Source: an uncultured Clostridia bacterium (lineage in GTDB: Bacteria; Bacillota; Clostridia; Oscillospirales; Oscillospiraceae). Taken from it: a stretch of 64,000 nucleotides of DNA. Below are positions 1 to 7,036 of the stretch, one piece after another; position 1 is the first letter of the stretch, and the number at the start of each line of letters is the position of its first letter. Both the position numbers and the translations under genes were made by a program. A model generated the notes under the pieces. That model worked only from the letters and a program-made list of their open reading frames with translations, was not told the origin of the DNA and did not search any database. The stretch is from contig CANDEH010000003.1 of the NCBI GenBank assembly GCA_947383645.1, positions 1-64,000 on the forward strand. The letters run 5' to 3'.

Positions 1-670
1 CCAGCCAGGCGCACACCGCGTCATAGGCGAGATGCAGGTACTCATAGCTCCCCCGGTGCTCCACCGCCGCGCAGGTAAACGCCGGCTTCTCCGTGACATC
101 CGGACCGTCTCCCGCCACCACCATCTGGGCCTCCACATCGGCGCTCTCGTAGTCGAACACCTGGTCAAAATAGAGCATCTGAATGGGCCCCGCCTGACGG
201 AGCCCCCGCTTTGCGGCCTCCCGGCGCAGGTCCTCAAAGAGCGTATGGTACTCCGCCACGCCGATGGTGCGCCGGAGGGAGAAGACCTTCTGGGCCGGGT
301 CCTCCATAACGATGACTCTGTACTGATTCTCCACTGCTTTTACTCCTTCCATGCGGAGGGCGTCCGCCTCCATTCGGCGCAGAAGCCCGCCGCCTGCGAG
401 CAGCTCCTCCCGCAGCGCCTGACAGCGCCGCCGGAGCAGAGCGGCCTGATCCGTCTCGCTCAGCCGCAGAAGCGTCCCGATCTCCACAAGGGAAAAGCCG
501 TACTCCCTCCACCGCCGGATGGCGATCAGATCTTTCAGCTGCTCCTGGCGGTAATAGCGGTAGCCGTTTTCCCCCACCGCCTCCGGCCGCAGGAGCCCTA
601 TGGCGTCATAGTGGCGCAGCATCCGGGGAGAGACCCGGCTCAGGCGGGAAAACTCGCCGATACTCAGCAT
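1..670 (-). CDS. MerR-family transcriptional regulator with effector-binding domain (partial, 3' end outside window)
   Basis: The reading frame begins with ATG at 670 and runs off the left edge, so the C terminus is missing. The first 70 or so residues are a MerR-type winged helix: MLSIGEFSRLSRVSPRMLRH, then a wing with NGYRYY. A helical linker follows, and then a GyrI-like effector-binding domain (FSLRRTIGVAEYHTLF, later AAVEHRGSYEYLHLAYDAV). Such proteins bend a promoter with an over-long spacer when a ligand binds the C-terminal domain. A good ribosome site (AAAGGAGG) lies just before the ATG. The promoter upstream has the 19-bp spacer typical of MerR control, so autoregulation is likely. 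The ligand cannot be read from the sequence. The family call is firm and the specific role unknown. Confidence 0.9.
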   Translation of the reverse strand, partial: MLSIGEFSRLSRVSPRMLRHYDAIGLLRPEAVGENGYRYYRQEQLKDLIAIRRWREYGFSLVEIGTLLRLSETDQAALLRRRCQALREELLAGGGLLRRMEADALRMEGVKAVENQYRVIVMEDPAQKVFSLRRTIGVAEYHTLFEDLRREAAKRGLRQAGPIQMLYFDQVFDYESADVEAQMVVAGDGPDVTEKPAFTCAAVEHRGSYEYLHLAYDAVCAWL

Positions 671-724
671 GGCGCGCCTCCTTTCGTCTCTGTGATGTCT
701 CATCTGGAACCGGTTCCGTGAAAC

Positions 725-755
725 AGCATAAACCCTCACACTGTGTCAATGTCAA
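725..755 (-). promoter_or_regulatory. MerR-type promoter with 19-bp spacer
   Basis: On the minus strand TTGACA (750-755) and TATGCT (725-730) are separated by 19 bp. The spacer carries an imperfect dyad, CCCTTGACA on one side and TGTGAGGG on the other. A 19-bp spacer overlapping a dyad is the hallmark of MerR-regulated promoters, and this one reads into the MerR gene starting at 670. Confidence 0.7.
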
Positions 756-826
756 GGGATTTTTCCAAACTTTTTTGATACGCCGCCGCCTCTGTCCTCC
801 CCCGTCCCGCACAGGGTGGGGAGGAC

Positions 827-1741
827 TCATCCCCCGCCGGCCTCCCCACCCGGGCTTCCGGCAGAGAGGAACCTGAGAAACGCCTCCGCCGCCAAACTCA
901 GGGGACGGTTCTCATTGACCACCAGGCACACCTGCCGCGGCGGTACAGCCTCATGGAGCGCGATGGCAAAGACCTCCCCGCCCTCCAACGCCTCCCGGGC
1001 CAAGATGTCCGGCACAAAGCCCAGCCCCAGATTCTCCCGCACCAGGGGCAGCACCAGATCGGAGGTGGCCGGCTCGATGTCCGCCGACAGCGTCAGCCCA
1101 TAGCGGCGGTAGAGCGCCTCTAAAAAGTCCCGCGTGGTGGTGCCCCGGGCCAGACAGATCAGAGGGAAGTCCTGGAGCTCCGACAGATGCAGGGGCCGCC
1201 GGTTCAGCGCGGCAAACTGGGGCCCGGCCACCAGAACGTCCTGGAACCGCTGGAGGGGCCGCTGGGACAGGGGGTGACGCAAATCCAGCGGCGTGGGGGC
1301 GATGGCCAGATCCACCGTGCCGGCCCGGAGGGCCTCCACCGCCTCACCGGAGCTGTTGCCGTTGGTGATGCGGAACTTGATCCCCGGATACTGCTGATGG
1401 AACCGCCCCAGGGCGCCGATCAAAAAGCACCGCATAGCGGTCTCCGTGGCCCCCAGGTACACCACGCCGCTGTCCAGATTCACCGTGTCGGTGATCTCCG
1501 CCTCCGCCCGCCGCAGCTGCTCGCACCCCGCCTCCGCCACCTCATAGAGCCGCCGCCCCTCCGCCGTCAGGGCGATCCCCCGCCCGGTGCGCAAGAACAG
1601 CCGGCACCCCAGCTGCCGCTCCAGCGCGGCCATGGTGTGACTCACCGAGGACTGACTGGTCATCAGATCCTCCGCCGCCCTGGTAAAGCTCCCCAGCCGC
1701 GCCGCACAGCAAAACACCCGATAGTAGTCAAAGCTAATCAT
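827..1741 (-). CDS. LysR-family transcriptional regulator
   Basis: The protein is about 304 residues, the usual LysR length. The start is placed at the ATG at 1741 (MISFDYYRVFCCAARLGSFT), because a longer frame adds 18 residues unlike the family, and GGGGTGGGTGG sits just before this ATG. The N terminus is the LysR winged helix (SFTRAAEDLMTSQSSVSHTM, then LERQLGCRLFLRTGRG). The rest is a periplasmic-binding-protein-like effector domain with typical segments such as GTVDLAIAP and ENLGLGFVPDILAREAL. It lies divergent to the MATE exporter at 1939, with about 200 bp between starts. LysR proteins usually control the divergent neighbour, so control of the exporter is a reasonable inference. The inducer is unknown. 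Confidence 0.88.
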   Translation of the reverse strand: MISFDYYRVFCCAARLGSFTRAAEDLMTSQSSVSHTMAALERQLGCRLFLRTGRGIALTAEGRRLYEVAEAGCEQLRRAEAEITDTVNLDSGVVYLGATETAMRCFLIGALGRFHQQYPGIKFRITNGNSSGEAVEALRAGTVDLAIAPTPLDLRHPLSQRPLQRFQDVLVAGPQFAALNRRPLHLSELQDFPLICLARGTTTRDFLEALYRRYGLTLSADIEPATSDLVLPLVRENLGLGFVPDILAREALEGGEVFAIALHEAVPPRQVCLVVNENRPLSLAAEAFLRFLSAGSPGGEAGGG

Positions 1742-1795
1742 ACCACCCACCCCAAAACATGAAAAATAAATATGTCTGCTATAGAATATTATCAC

Positions 1796-1824
1796 TTTAC
1801 ATCATGAGAAGCAAGGGGTATACT
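1796..1824 (+). promoter_or_regulatory. Predicted sigma-A promoter for the MATE gene
   Basis: TTTACA (1796-1801) and TATACT (1819-1824) are separated by 17 bp. The expected start near 1831 lies just before the palindromic repeat at 1838-1921, so that repeat would form the 5' leader of the exporter mRNA. Confidence 0.6.
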
Positions 1825-1837
1825 GAAGCAGTAATTC

Positions 1838-1921
1838 AATTAGGAATTAGGAATTTTCCCGTCAGGGGAGCCGGTTGTCCATGGGGGACAATTCCTAATT
1901 CCTCATTCCTAATTCCTAATT
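1838..1921. repeat. Dispersed AATTAGGAATTAGG palindromic repeat, copy 1
   Basis: The left arm AATTAGGAATTAGGAATT is mirrored by a right arm ending CTAATTCCTAATT. A small hairpin (TTGTCC/GGACAA) lies between them. The same arms with a different interior occur at 29374-29494, and one arm with a hairpin at 54341-54392. No ORF is present. It lies between the predicted promoter and the start codon of the MATE gene. Confidence 0.85.
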
Positions 1922-1938
1922 AGAACAGGTTTGGGGTA

Positions 1939-3300
1939 ATGCACATGAACAAAGACCTGACCATCGGATCTCCCCGCGCCGCCCTCTGGCGGTTCTCCCT
2001 GCCCCTCTTCGGCAGTATCCTCTTCCAGCAGCTCTACAACATCGCCGACAGCCTGGTGGTGGGGAAGTTCGTGGGGGAGAACGCCTTCGCCGCTGTGGGG
2101 AACGCCTATGAGGTGACGCTGATCTTCATCGCCTTCGCCTTCGGGTGCAACATCGGCTGCTCGGTAGTGGTGTCCCGGCGGTTCGGGGGGAAGGACTGGC
2201 GGGGGATGAAGGGGGCGGTGAGTACCACCTTTATCGCCAGCGGTGCGCTGTGCCTTCTCCTGATGGGGCTGGGGTTCCTCCTCTGCCCGGCGCTGCTCCA
2301 TTTGATCCGGACCCCCGCCGAGGTCTTTGATGACTGTGTGCTCTACCTGCGCATCTACATTGCCGGCCTGCCCTTTTTGTTCTTCTACAACATTGCCACC
2401 GGCATCTTCTCCGCCATGGGGGACTCCAAGACCCCCTTCCTCTTCCTGGCGGCCAGCTCCACAGCCAATATTGCCGTGGATGTGCTCTTTGTCAAGGGCC
2501 TGGGCATGGCGGTGGACGGCGTGGCCTGGGCCACCTTCCTCTGCCAGGGGGTCAGCTGCGCTCTGGCCCTGACGGCGGTGCTCCGGCGCTTAAAGACCGT
2601 GCCCCACACCGGGAAGGTCCCCCGGTTCTCCCCGTCTCTCTTCCGGGAGATCGCCGCTGTGGCCGTCCCCAGCATTTTGCAGCAGAGCTTCATCTCCGTG
2701 GGCAACATCGTCCTTCAGGGGATCATCAACAGCTACGGCCCCGGCGTCATGGCGGGCTACTCCGCCGCGGTGAAGCTCAACAATATGGTAATCACCGCCT
2801 TCACCACCCTGGGCAACGGCATGTCCAACTTTGTGGCCCAGAACATCGGCGCGGGGAAAAACGGGCGGGTGCGTCAGGGGTTCAGGGCGGGCCTGGAGAT
2901 GGTGTACCTGCTGTGCCTGCCCATTCTGGCGCTGTACCTCCTGGGCGGCCGGCAGCTGATCCGTCTGTTTATTGAGGCCCCCTCGGCGGACGCCCTCCGT
3001 ACCGGCGTAACCTTCCTGCGGATCGTGACGCCCTTCTACCTTGTCGTCTCCACCAAGCTCATCGCCGACGGCGTCCTCCGGGGCGCGGGGGCCATGCGGC
3101 GCTTCATGGCGGCTACCTTCAGCGACCTGATCCTCCGCGTAACGCTGGCATACGTCTTCTCAGCCCTCCTGCACCTGGGATCCACCGGCATCTGGTGCGC
3201 CTGGCCGGTGGGCTGGAGCATCGGGACAATCCTGTCGGTGCTCTTCTACCGCCGGGGAAGCTGGCACGAGGACAAGCAGGGCGGAGCGTGCGCGGAATAG
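1939..3300 (+). CDS. MATE-family multidrug/sodium efflux transporter
   Basis: At about 453 residues this is the usual MATE length, with 12 predicted membrane segments in two halves. Diagnostic stretches are SLPLFGSILFQQLYNIADSL, VGKFVGENAFAAVG and GMSNFVAQNIGAGKNGRVRQ, all typical of the clostridial DinF/NorM-like branch. MATE proteins export cationic drugs and metabolites in exchange for Na+ or H+ across the cytoplasmic membrane. The start is ambiguous between ATG 1939 and ATG 1945, and only a weak G-rich ribosome site precedes them. The divergent LysR gene is the likely regulator. The substrate cannot be told. Confidence 0.9.
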   Translation: MHMNKDLTIGSPRAALWRFSLPLFGSILFQQLYNIADSLVVGKFVGENAFAAVGNAYEVTLIFIAFAFGCNIGCSVVVSRRFGGKDWRGMKGAVSTTFIASGALCLLLMGLGFLLCPALLHLIRTPAEVFDDCVLYLRIYIAGLPFLFFYNIATGIFSAMGDSKTPFLFLAASSTANIAVDVLFVKGLGMAVDGVAWATFLCQGVSCALALTAVLRRLKTVPHTGKVPRFSPSLFREIAAVAVPSILQQSFISVGNIVLQGIINSYGPGVMAGYSAAVKLNNMVITAFTTLGNGMSNFVAQNIGAGKNGRVRQGFRAGLEMVYLLCLPILALYLLGGRQLIRLFIEAPSADALRTGVTFLRIVTPFYLVVSTKLIADGVLRGAGAMRRFMAATFSDLILRVTLAYVFSALLHLGSTGIWCAWPVGWSIGTILSVLFYRRGSWHEDKQGGACAE

Positions 3301-3381
3301 CGGACCTGTAATCCCGGGACTGTGCCCGACAGACCGAAGCGGCGCTCTCACCTTTTGTTCCCTCCGGGGGGCCAGATCAGA

Positions 3382-3418
3382 AAAAGTCACGGAAATTCTA
3401 CGAATTTCCGTGACTTTT
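3382..3418. terminator. Bidirectional rho-independent terminator
   Basis: This is a perfect 16-bp stem (AAAAGTCACGGAAATT and its complement) around a 5-nt loop. It has A-tracts on one side and T-tracts on the other, so it can work in both directions. It lies between the convergent MATE gene and the surface-protein gene at 3558-4886. Confidence 0.85.
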
Positions 3419-3557
3419 GCAAATCTCCCCCTTTTGCGGGAGGACCGCTATCGTCTCCACTGCCGGTCTGAAGACAGGAACTTCGAACAGAGGCACGCAC
3501 CTCATCCGCCGCCGCAGGCCGGAACCATCAGGAGCTTGTCCGCGCGGCGGATCCGGA

Positions 3558-4886
3558 TCACCGGCGCATCTGTCTGACGCGGACAATCAGGAGCGCGGCA
3601 GCGGCGACAGCCAGAGCAACCGCCGCAAAGAGGGGAGCAGAACTGCGCTTTACCTCCTCCTCCTCTTGGGGCTGCAAGGTGGAGTCAAAGAGATCCTGAG
3701 CGGGAAGCGGAGGCGTCTCCCGGCTCTGGACAGCGCCGCAGAGGGTGCAGACCGCTTCCTGCCGCCCGGGCTGCTCAGCGGTGGGGGCCAGGGTCTCCGT
3801 CCAGCCGCCCCAGTGGTGCTGAAAGAGGGTGTAATTGTCGGTCTCCTGGTATCCGCAGGCGTCACAGGTCCGGGTGGTGTAGCCGAAGGTATCGCAGCCC
3901 GCCGGCGTGACGGTCTCGGTATAGCCGGGATTCTGGCAGTTGTGGGGCCGCAGGTCCACCGTGTAGTCAAAGACCTCGTTGCGGGTGAAGGTGTCGGTGT
4001 TGCCCCCGTTGATGAAGTTCCAGTTCATGATCTCGCCGATAAAGCCGTTGCAGTAGGCCCGGCGGTTCGTGTTGTCCTCAAAGAAGGTGATCTGACCGGC
4101 GACCGTGTTGCCCGTGATTTCCCCCTGAAAATCCAGACCGGCAGGGTAGAAGATGTACATCCCCACTAGGCCGCCGTTGTGGACATAGCCGTGGTCGGAG
4201 TCATAGCCGTCGATAGTCACCGTGCAGTCCTTCACATTCAGGTGTCCGGCGGCGTAGGCCCCGCCCATGAACTGCTCGTCCCGGGTCTGGGCGTCCGTAT
4301 CGGTACAGATAAGCGTGAAATCCCCGCGGCAGCTCTCCAGGGAGCCGTTTCCGTACCCCACAAAGCCCCCCACGCCAAACATCCGGTCGTGGGCGGACAG
4401 ATCCAAAACGCCCTGCGCCGTACAGTTGGCGATGGCGCTGTCCTCGGTATAGCCGGCGATAGCGCCGATGAAGCAGGGGACGTCGGCCTCCACCCGCACC
4501 CTCACGTTCCAGAGAGCCAGATCGTGGACACTGGCCCCGGTGAGCGTCCCGAACAGGCCGGAGAACGAGGTGTCGTAGGTCTTGTAATTGCCGTCGTAGG
4601 TGGTGGCCGTAGCTGCTCCGACGGTGGTGATTGTCAGGTTCAGCAGAGCATACCCGCCGCCGTCCAGCTCGCCGGAGAAATCCAGCGGCTCCCACGCCTT
4701 TCCCGCCATGTCGATATTCCCGGTAAGCCGGTATGCGCCGGAGGGGTTGTCCCGAATGGCCAGAAGGTCCTCATAGGAGCCGATCTCGATATACTGGGGC
4801 GCAGACTCCGCGCCCCAGGCGGTCCCGGGCAGGGAGATCAGCAGGATCAGGATCAGCAGGAACACGTTCAGACGTTGTGGTCTCAC
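3558..4886 (-). CDS. Secreted, membrane-anchored surface protein with GLUG-like repeats
   Basis: The protein is 442 residues, starting at a GTG (4886) behind AAAGGAG. Residues 1-25 form a signal peptide (LNVFLLILILLISLPGTAWG, cut after the GAESA region). Residues 30-300 are beta-rich repeats resembling GLUG motifs, with successive segments of the type GLFGTLTGASVHDLAL, IGAIAGY, GGFVGYGNGS and GGLVGMY. Residues 315-390 carry paired cysteines (CDACGYQET, CTLCGAVQ) in a module seen on many clostridial surface proteins. The C terminus has one hydrophobic helix followed by RVRQMRR, a membrane anchor; no LPXTG sorting motif is present. It shares the beta-repeat and Cys-module style with the giant protein at 14807. 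Function is unknown, with adhesion or surface display as inference. It is monocistronic, ending at the shared terminator. Confidence 0.75.
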   Translation of the reverse strand: MRPQRLNVFLLILILLISLPGTAWGAESAPQYIEIGSYEDLLAIRDNPSGAYRLTGNIDMAGKAWEPLDFSGELDGGGYALLNLTITTVGAATATTYDGNYKTYDTSFSGLFGTLTGASVHDLALWNVRVRVEADVPCFIGAIAGYTEDSAIANCTAQGVLDLSAHDRMFGVGGFVGYGNGSLESCRGDFTLICTDTDAQTRDEQFMGGAYAAGHLNVKDCTVTIDGYDSDHGYVHNGGLVGMYIFYPAGLDFQGEITGNTVAGQITFFEDNTNRRAYCNGFIGEIMNWNFINGGNTDTFTRNEVFDYTVDLRPHNCQNPGYTETVTPAGCDTFGYTTRTCDACGYQETDNYTLFQHHWGGWTETLAPTAEQPGRQEAVCTLCGAVQSRETPPLPAQDLFDSTLQPQEEEEVKRSSAPLFAAVALAVAAAALLIVRVRQMRR

Positions 4887-5021
4887 GGTATACTCGCTCC
4901 TTTCATGGGAAACCGGCGCTGCCGGAGGCAGCGGTTAGGACAGGTTAAAAAAATTCACCAGCCGGGACCGGCCTGCGCCGTCATTCTGAAAAATCCGGCT
5001 CCGCCTTCCCCCGCATATGCC

Positions 5022-6284
5022 CTACGCCCCGCCAAACACCTCGTACTGCTTCTTCGGCCCGCCGCAGACCGGACAGCGATCCGGAACGCTGTCTCCCGCC
5101 ATGACATAACCGCAGACCGGACAGACATAGATCCGATCCTCCGCAAAATTTTCCATATCGGCCGCCTGACGCAGGAGCGCCATATGCACCTTTTCCGCCA
5201 TAGCCGCGCCGGTGTAGGCCTGCTCCGCCAGGGGGCTGCCGTGCTCCCCCGCGTACTCCGCGATCATCCGGTACAGGTACTGGTATTCAAAGGCTTCCCC
5301 GGGTATATACGTTTGAACCGACTCCGCAAAGGGCGCGGGACGGTCCAGAACCGAATAAAAGCTCCGGGCATGATAGTATTCCGAGGCGGCAAGGGCCCGG
5401 AAGAGCGCCGCGATCCGATCCAGCCCTCTGCGCTCCGCCCGGTCCGCGAACATCAGATAGCGGAAATGCGCCAGCAGCTCCCCCTGTACGGTCTCCTCCA
5501 GCTTCTGCCGCAGAAGGCCGTCCGCCCGCTCCCTGCCGTAGCAGTCCTCAGGGAGGTCTGTGATTCGGTACTTCAGCGTCCCCTCCTCCATATGGAAATG
5601 GACAATATGGTGCTCCACATCACAGGCGCGGATATCCTTCGACACATCCTCGATCATCGCGCCGCCCCCGCCGGTGCAGATCAGCGGGATGCCGTCCGCC
5701 TGATCTGTAAACCGGGAGTGCACGTGGCCGCAGAGCAGATACTTTACCTTCTCCCGCCAGGGTCCGTAGGCGGCCCGCAGGCGGGCAAACTCCTCCTCGG
5801 ACACGCAGTTTTGGATAAAGTGGTTTGGAACGGGGATGTGAAAGGCAATGACCGCCCGCCGCACCTCCGGCCTGGCCAGAACCTGTTTCAGAAGCGCAAG
5901 CCCCTCCTCCTCAAAAGAGCGGGCTGCGTTGTCCAAAGCGATCACCGTGAAATCATCTGCAAGCAGCGCATAATTTTTTGCGCCGAAGTATTCGGAGTAC
6001 GCGCCGGTGTCGTGATTTCCCCGCAGGGCGTAGACGTCGTTTCCCGCCAGCGCCTCCGTCAGATCCCGCATCATCCGGTAGTGGCGCCCGGTTCCCGCCG
6101 GAACCAGATCGCCCACGATCAGCGTGATGTCGTCGCGGCCGCTCTCCTCCAGGGCGCCCGCGTACACCTTCATGTTGTACGTTCCCAGCCCCTCGCATCC
6201 GGGATCACCAATCACGCCCATGGAATGCACATTTTCCAGCCGGACGACCGGATCCTGCACCTTTACAATCCTGTTTTTACCCAT
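5022..6284 (-). CDS. Metallophosphoesterase-rubrerythrin fusion protein
   Basis: This 420-residue protein joins two unrelated enzyme folds. Residues 1-245 are a calcineurin-like phosphoesterase with GDLVPAG, LRGNHDTG, AFHIPVPNH and CGHVHSR. The first metal motif reads VIGDPG, so the usual DxH histidine is missing. Residues 250-375 are a ferritin-like di-iron domain with four helices carrying QGELLAHFRY, ASEYYHA, FEYQYLY and AMAEKVH, a complete rubrerythrin set of glutamates and ExxH motifs. Residues 385-415 are a rubredoxin-like knuckle, CPVCGY...CPVCGG. Rubrerythrins reduce peroxide in anaerobes; phosphoesterases cleave phosphoester bonds. The ATG at 6284 is preceded by AAGGTGG. The gene stands alone, and what the two activities do together is unknown. 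Confidence 0.85.
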   Translation of the reverse strand: MGKNRIVKVQDPVVRLENVHSMGVIGDPGCEGLGTYNMKVYAGALEESGRDDITLIVGDLVPAGTGRHYRMMRDLTEALAGNDVYALRGNHDTGAYSEYFGAKNYALLADDFTVIALDNAARSFEEEGLALLKQVLARPEVRRAVIAFHIPVPNHFIQNCVSEEEFARLRAAYGPWREKVKYLLCGHVHSRFTDQADGIPLICTGGGGAMIEDVSKDIRACDVEHHIVHFHMEEGTLKYRITDLPEDCYGRERADGLLRQKLEETVQGELLAHFRYLMFADRAERRGLDRIAALFRALAASEYYHARSFYSVLDRPAPFAESVQTYIPGEAFEYQYLYRMIAEYAGEHGSPLAEQAYTGAAMAEKVHMALLRQAADMENFAEDRIYVCPVCGYVMAGDSVPDRCPVCGGPKKQYEVFGGA

Positions 6285-6622
6285 AATATTGCCACCTTGA
6301 GCCTCTCATTTTGAATCTCTGCAACCTGTCCGAACATTTAACGGGGATCCTGCTTGTTTTACTCTGGATTTAAATGAGCCATCTCTTACTCCGGACCAGC
6401 CAGACCAAGAAGATACTGTAAAAAGAGAATTTTTACTCGATATAATCTGAAATTATTGCCTTAAAGCGGCGGAAAATTGACCGCACAGTATATGTAAATG
6501 ATAAAAGCCTTCCGCTGTGATATATAAATCATACCACAGTCCCTCAAAAAATGAAATACTGCTTCACACGATTTCCCGAAAATCCGTCAATTACTGAGGA
6601 CGCTTTCAAATTCTTGCTTTTA

Positions 6623-6783
6623 GGGCTTGTTTGAAAATTGTCAACACGCCCAAACGGCGGTTCTTTTTCCGCCATACTGCGTTAAAAATTCTGGAAATAC
6701 ACAAAGTGTTTCTGCAAAAATTTGCCTTGTCCGGCGAAAAAATCCCTTGCCGTTGGGCATATTGCCAATTTTCAAACAAGCCC
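6623..6783 (+). mobile_element. MITE-like element, 161 bp, copy 1
   Basis: The terminal inverted repeats GGGCTTGTTTGAAAATTG and their exact complement bound a 161-bp non-coding element. The repeat extends outward by TTA/TAA at this copy. A second element of exactly the same length lies inverted at 34486-34646, with the interior also clearly alignable. It encodes no transposase, so it would need one supplied in trans. Confidence 0.85.
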
Positions 6784-6919
6784 TAAGCCCTAGAGAGAAA
6801 AGAGAATGCGGCATAAACAATCGAATTACCACCATCAGCCGAGAGCCTGGCGGCGGCGAAACCGAAAATCCCCGGCTGCGGCGCGGAGCGGATCGACAGC
6901 GGGAAAACAGAAAATACGG

Positions 6920-6948
6920 TTGCCATATGGCCTGAGGTCTGGTAAAAT
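6920..6948 (+). promoter_or_regulatory. Predicted promoter of the clostripain gene
   Basis: TTGCCA (6920-6925) and TAAAAT (6943-6948) are separated by 17 bp. The implied leader is about 80 nt before the ATG at 7037. Confidence 0.55.
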
Positions 6949-7036
6949 AGGGCTGCTTTACAGGCGGCAAAGGCACAAGTGCGGCTCGGGAGACTGCCTA
7001 CGTGCGAAGGATTTGATCGAGAAGGAGCATACGGCT

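Larger units (their letters stand above)
6285..7036. other. Intergenic region of about 750 bp, AT-rich left part, one MITE-like element
   Basis: No ORF here has coding character. The first 330 bp are clearly richer in A and T than the surrounding genes. The middle holds a 161-bp terminal-inverted-repeat element (6623-6783), and the right part the promoter and leader of the clostripain gene. An open frame from 6806 into the protease is an upstream extension without family resemblance. Confidence 0.6.

Noticed and set aside
4179..6314. 711-codon open frame on the plus strand opposite the phosphoesterase-rubrerythrin gene
   Set aside because: The opposite strand encodes a protein with complete catalytic motifs; this frame has no recognisable domain and spans two minus-strand genes and their gap.
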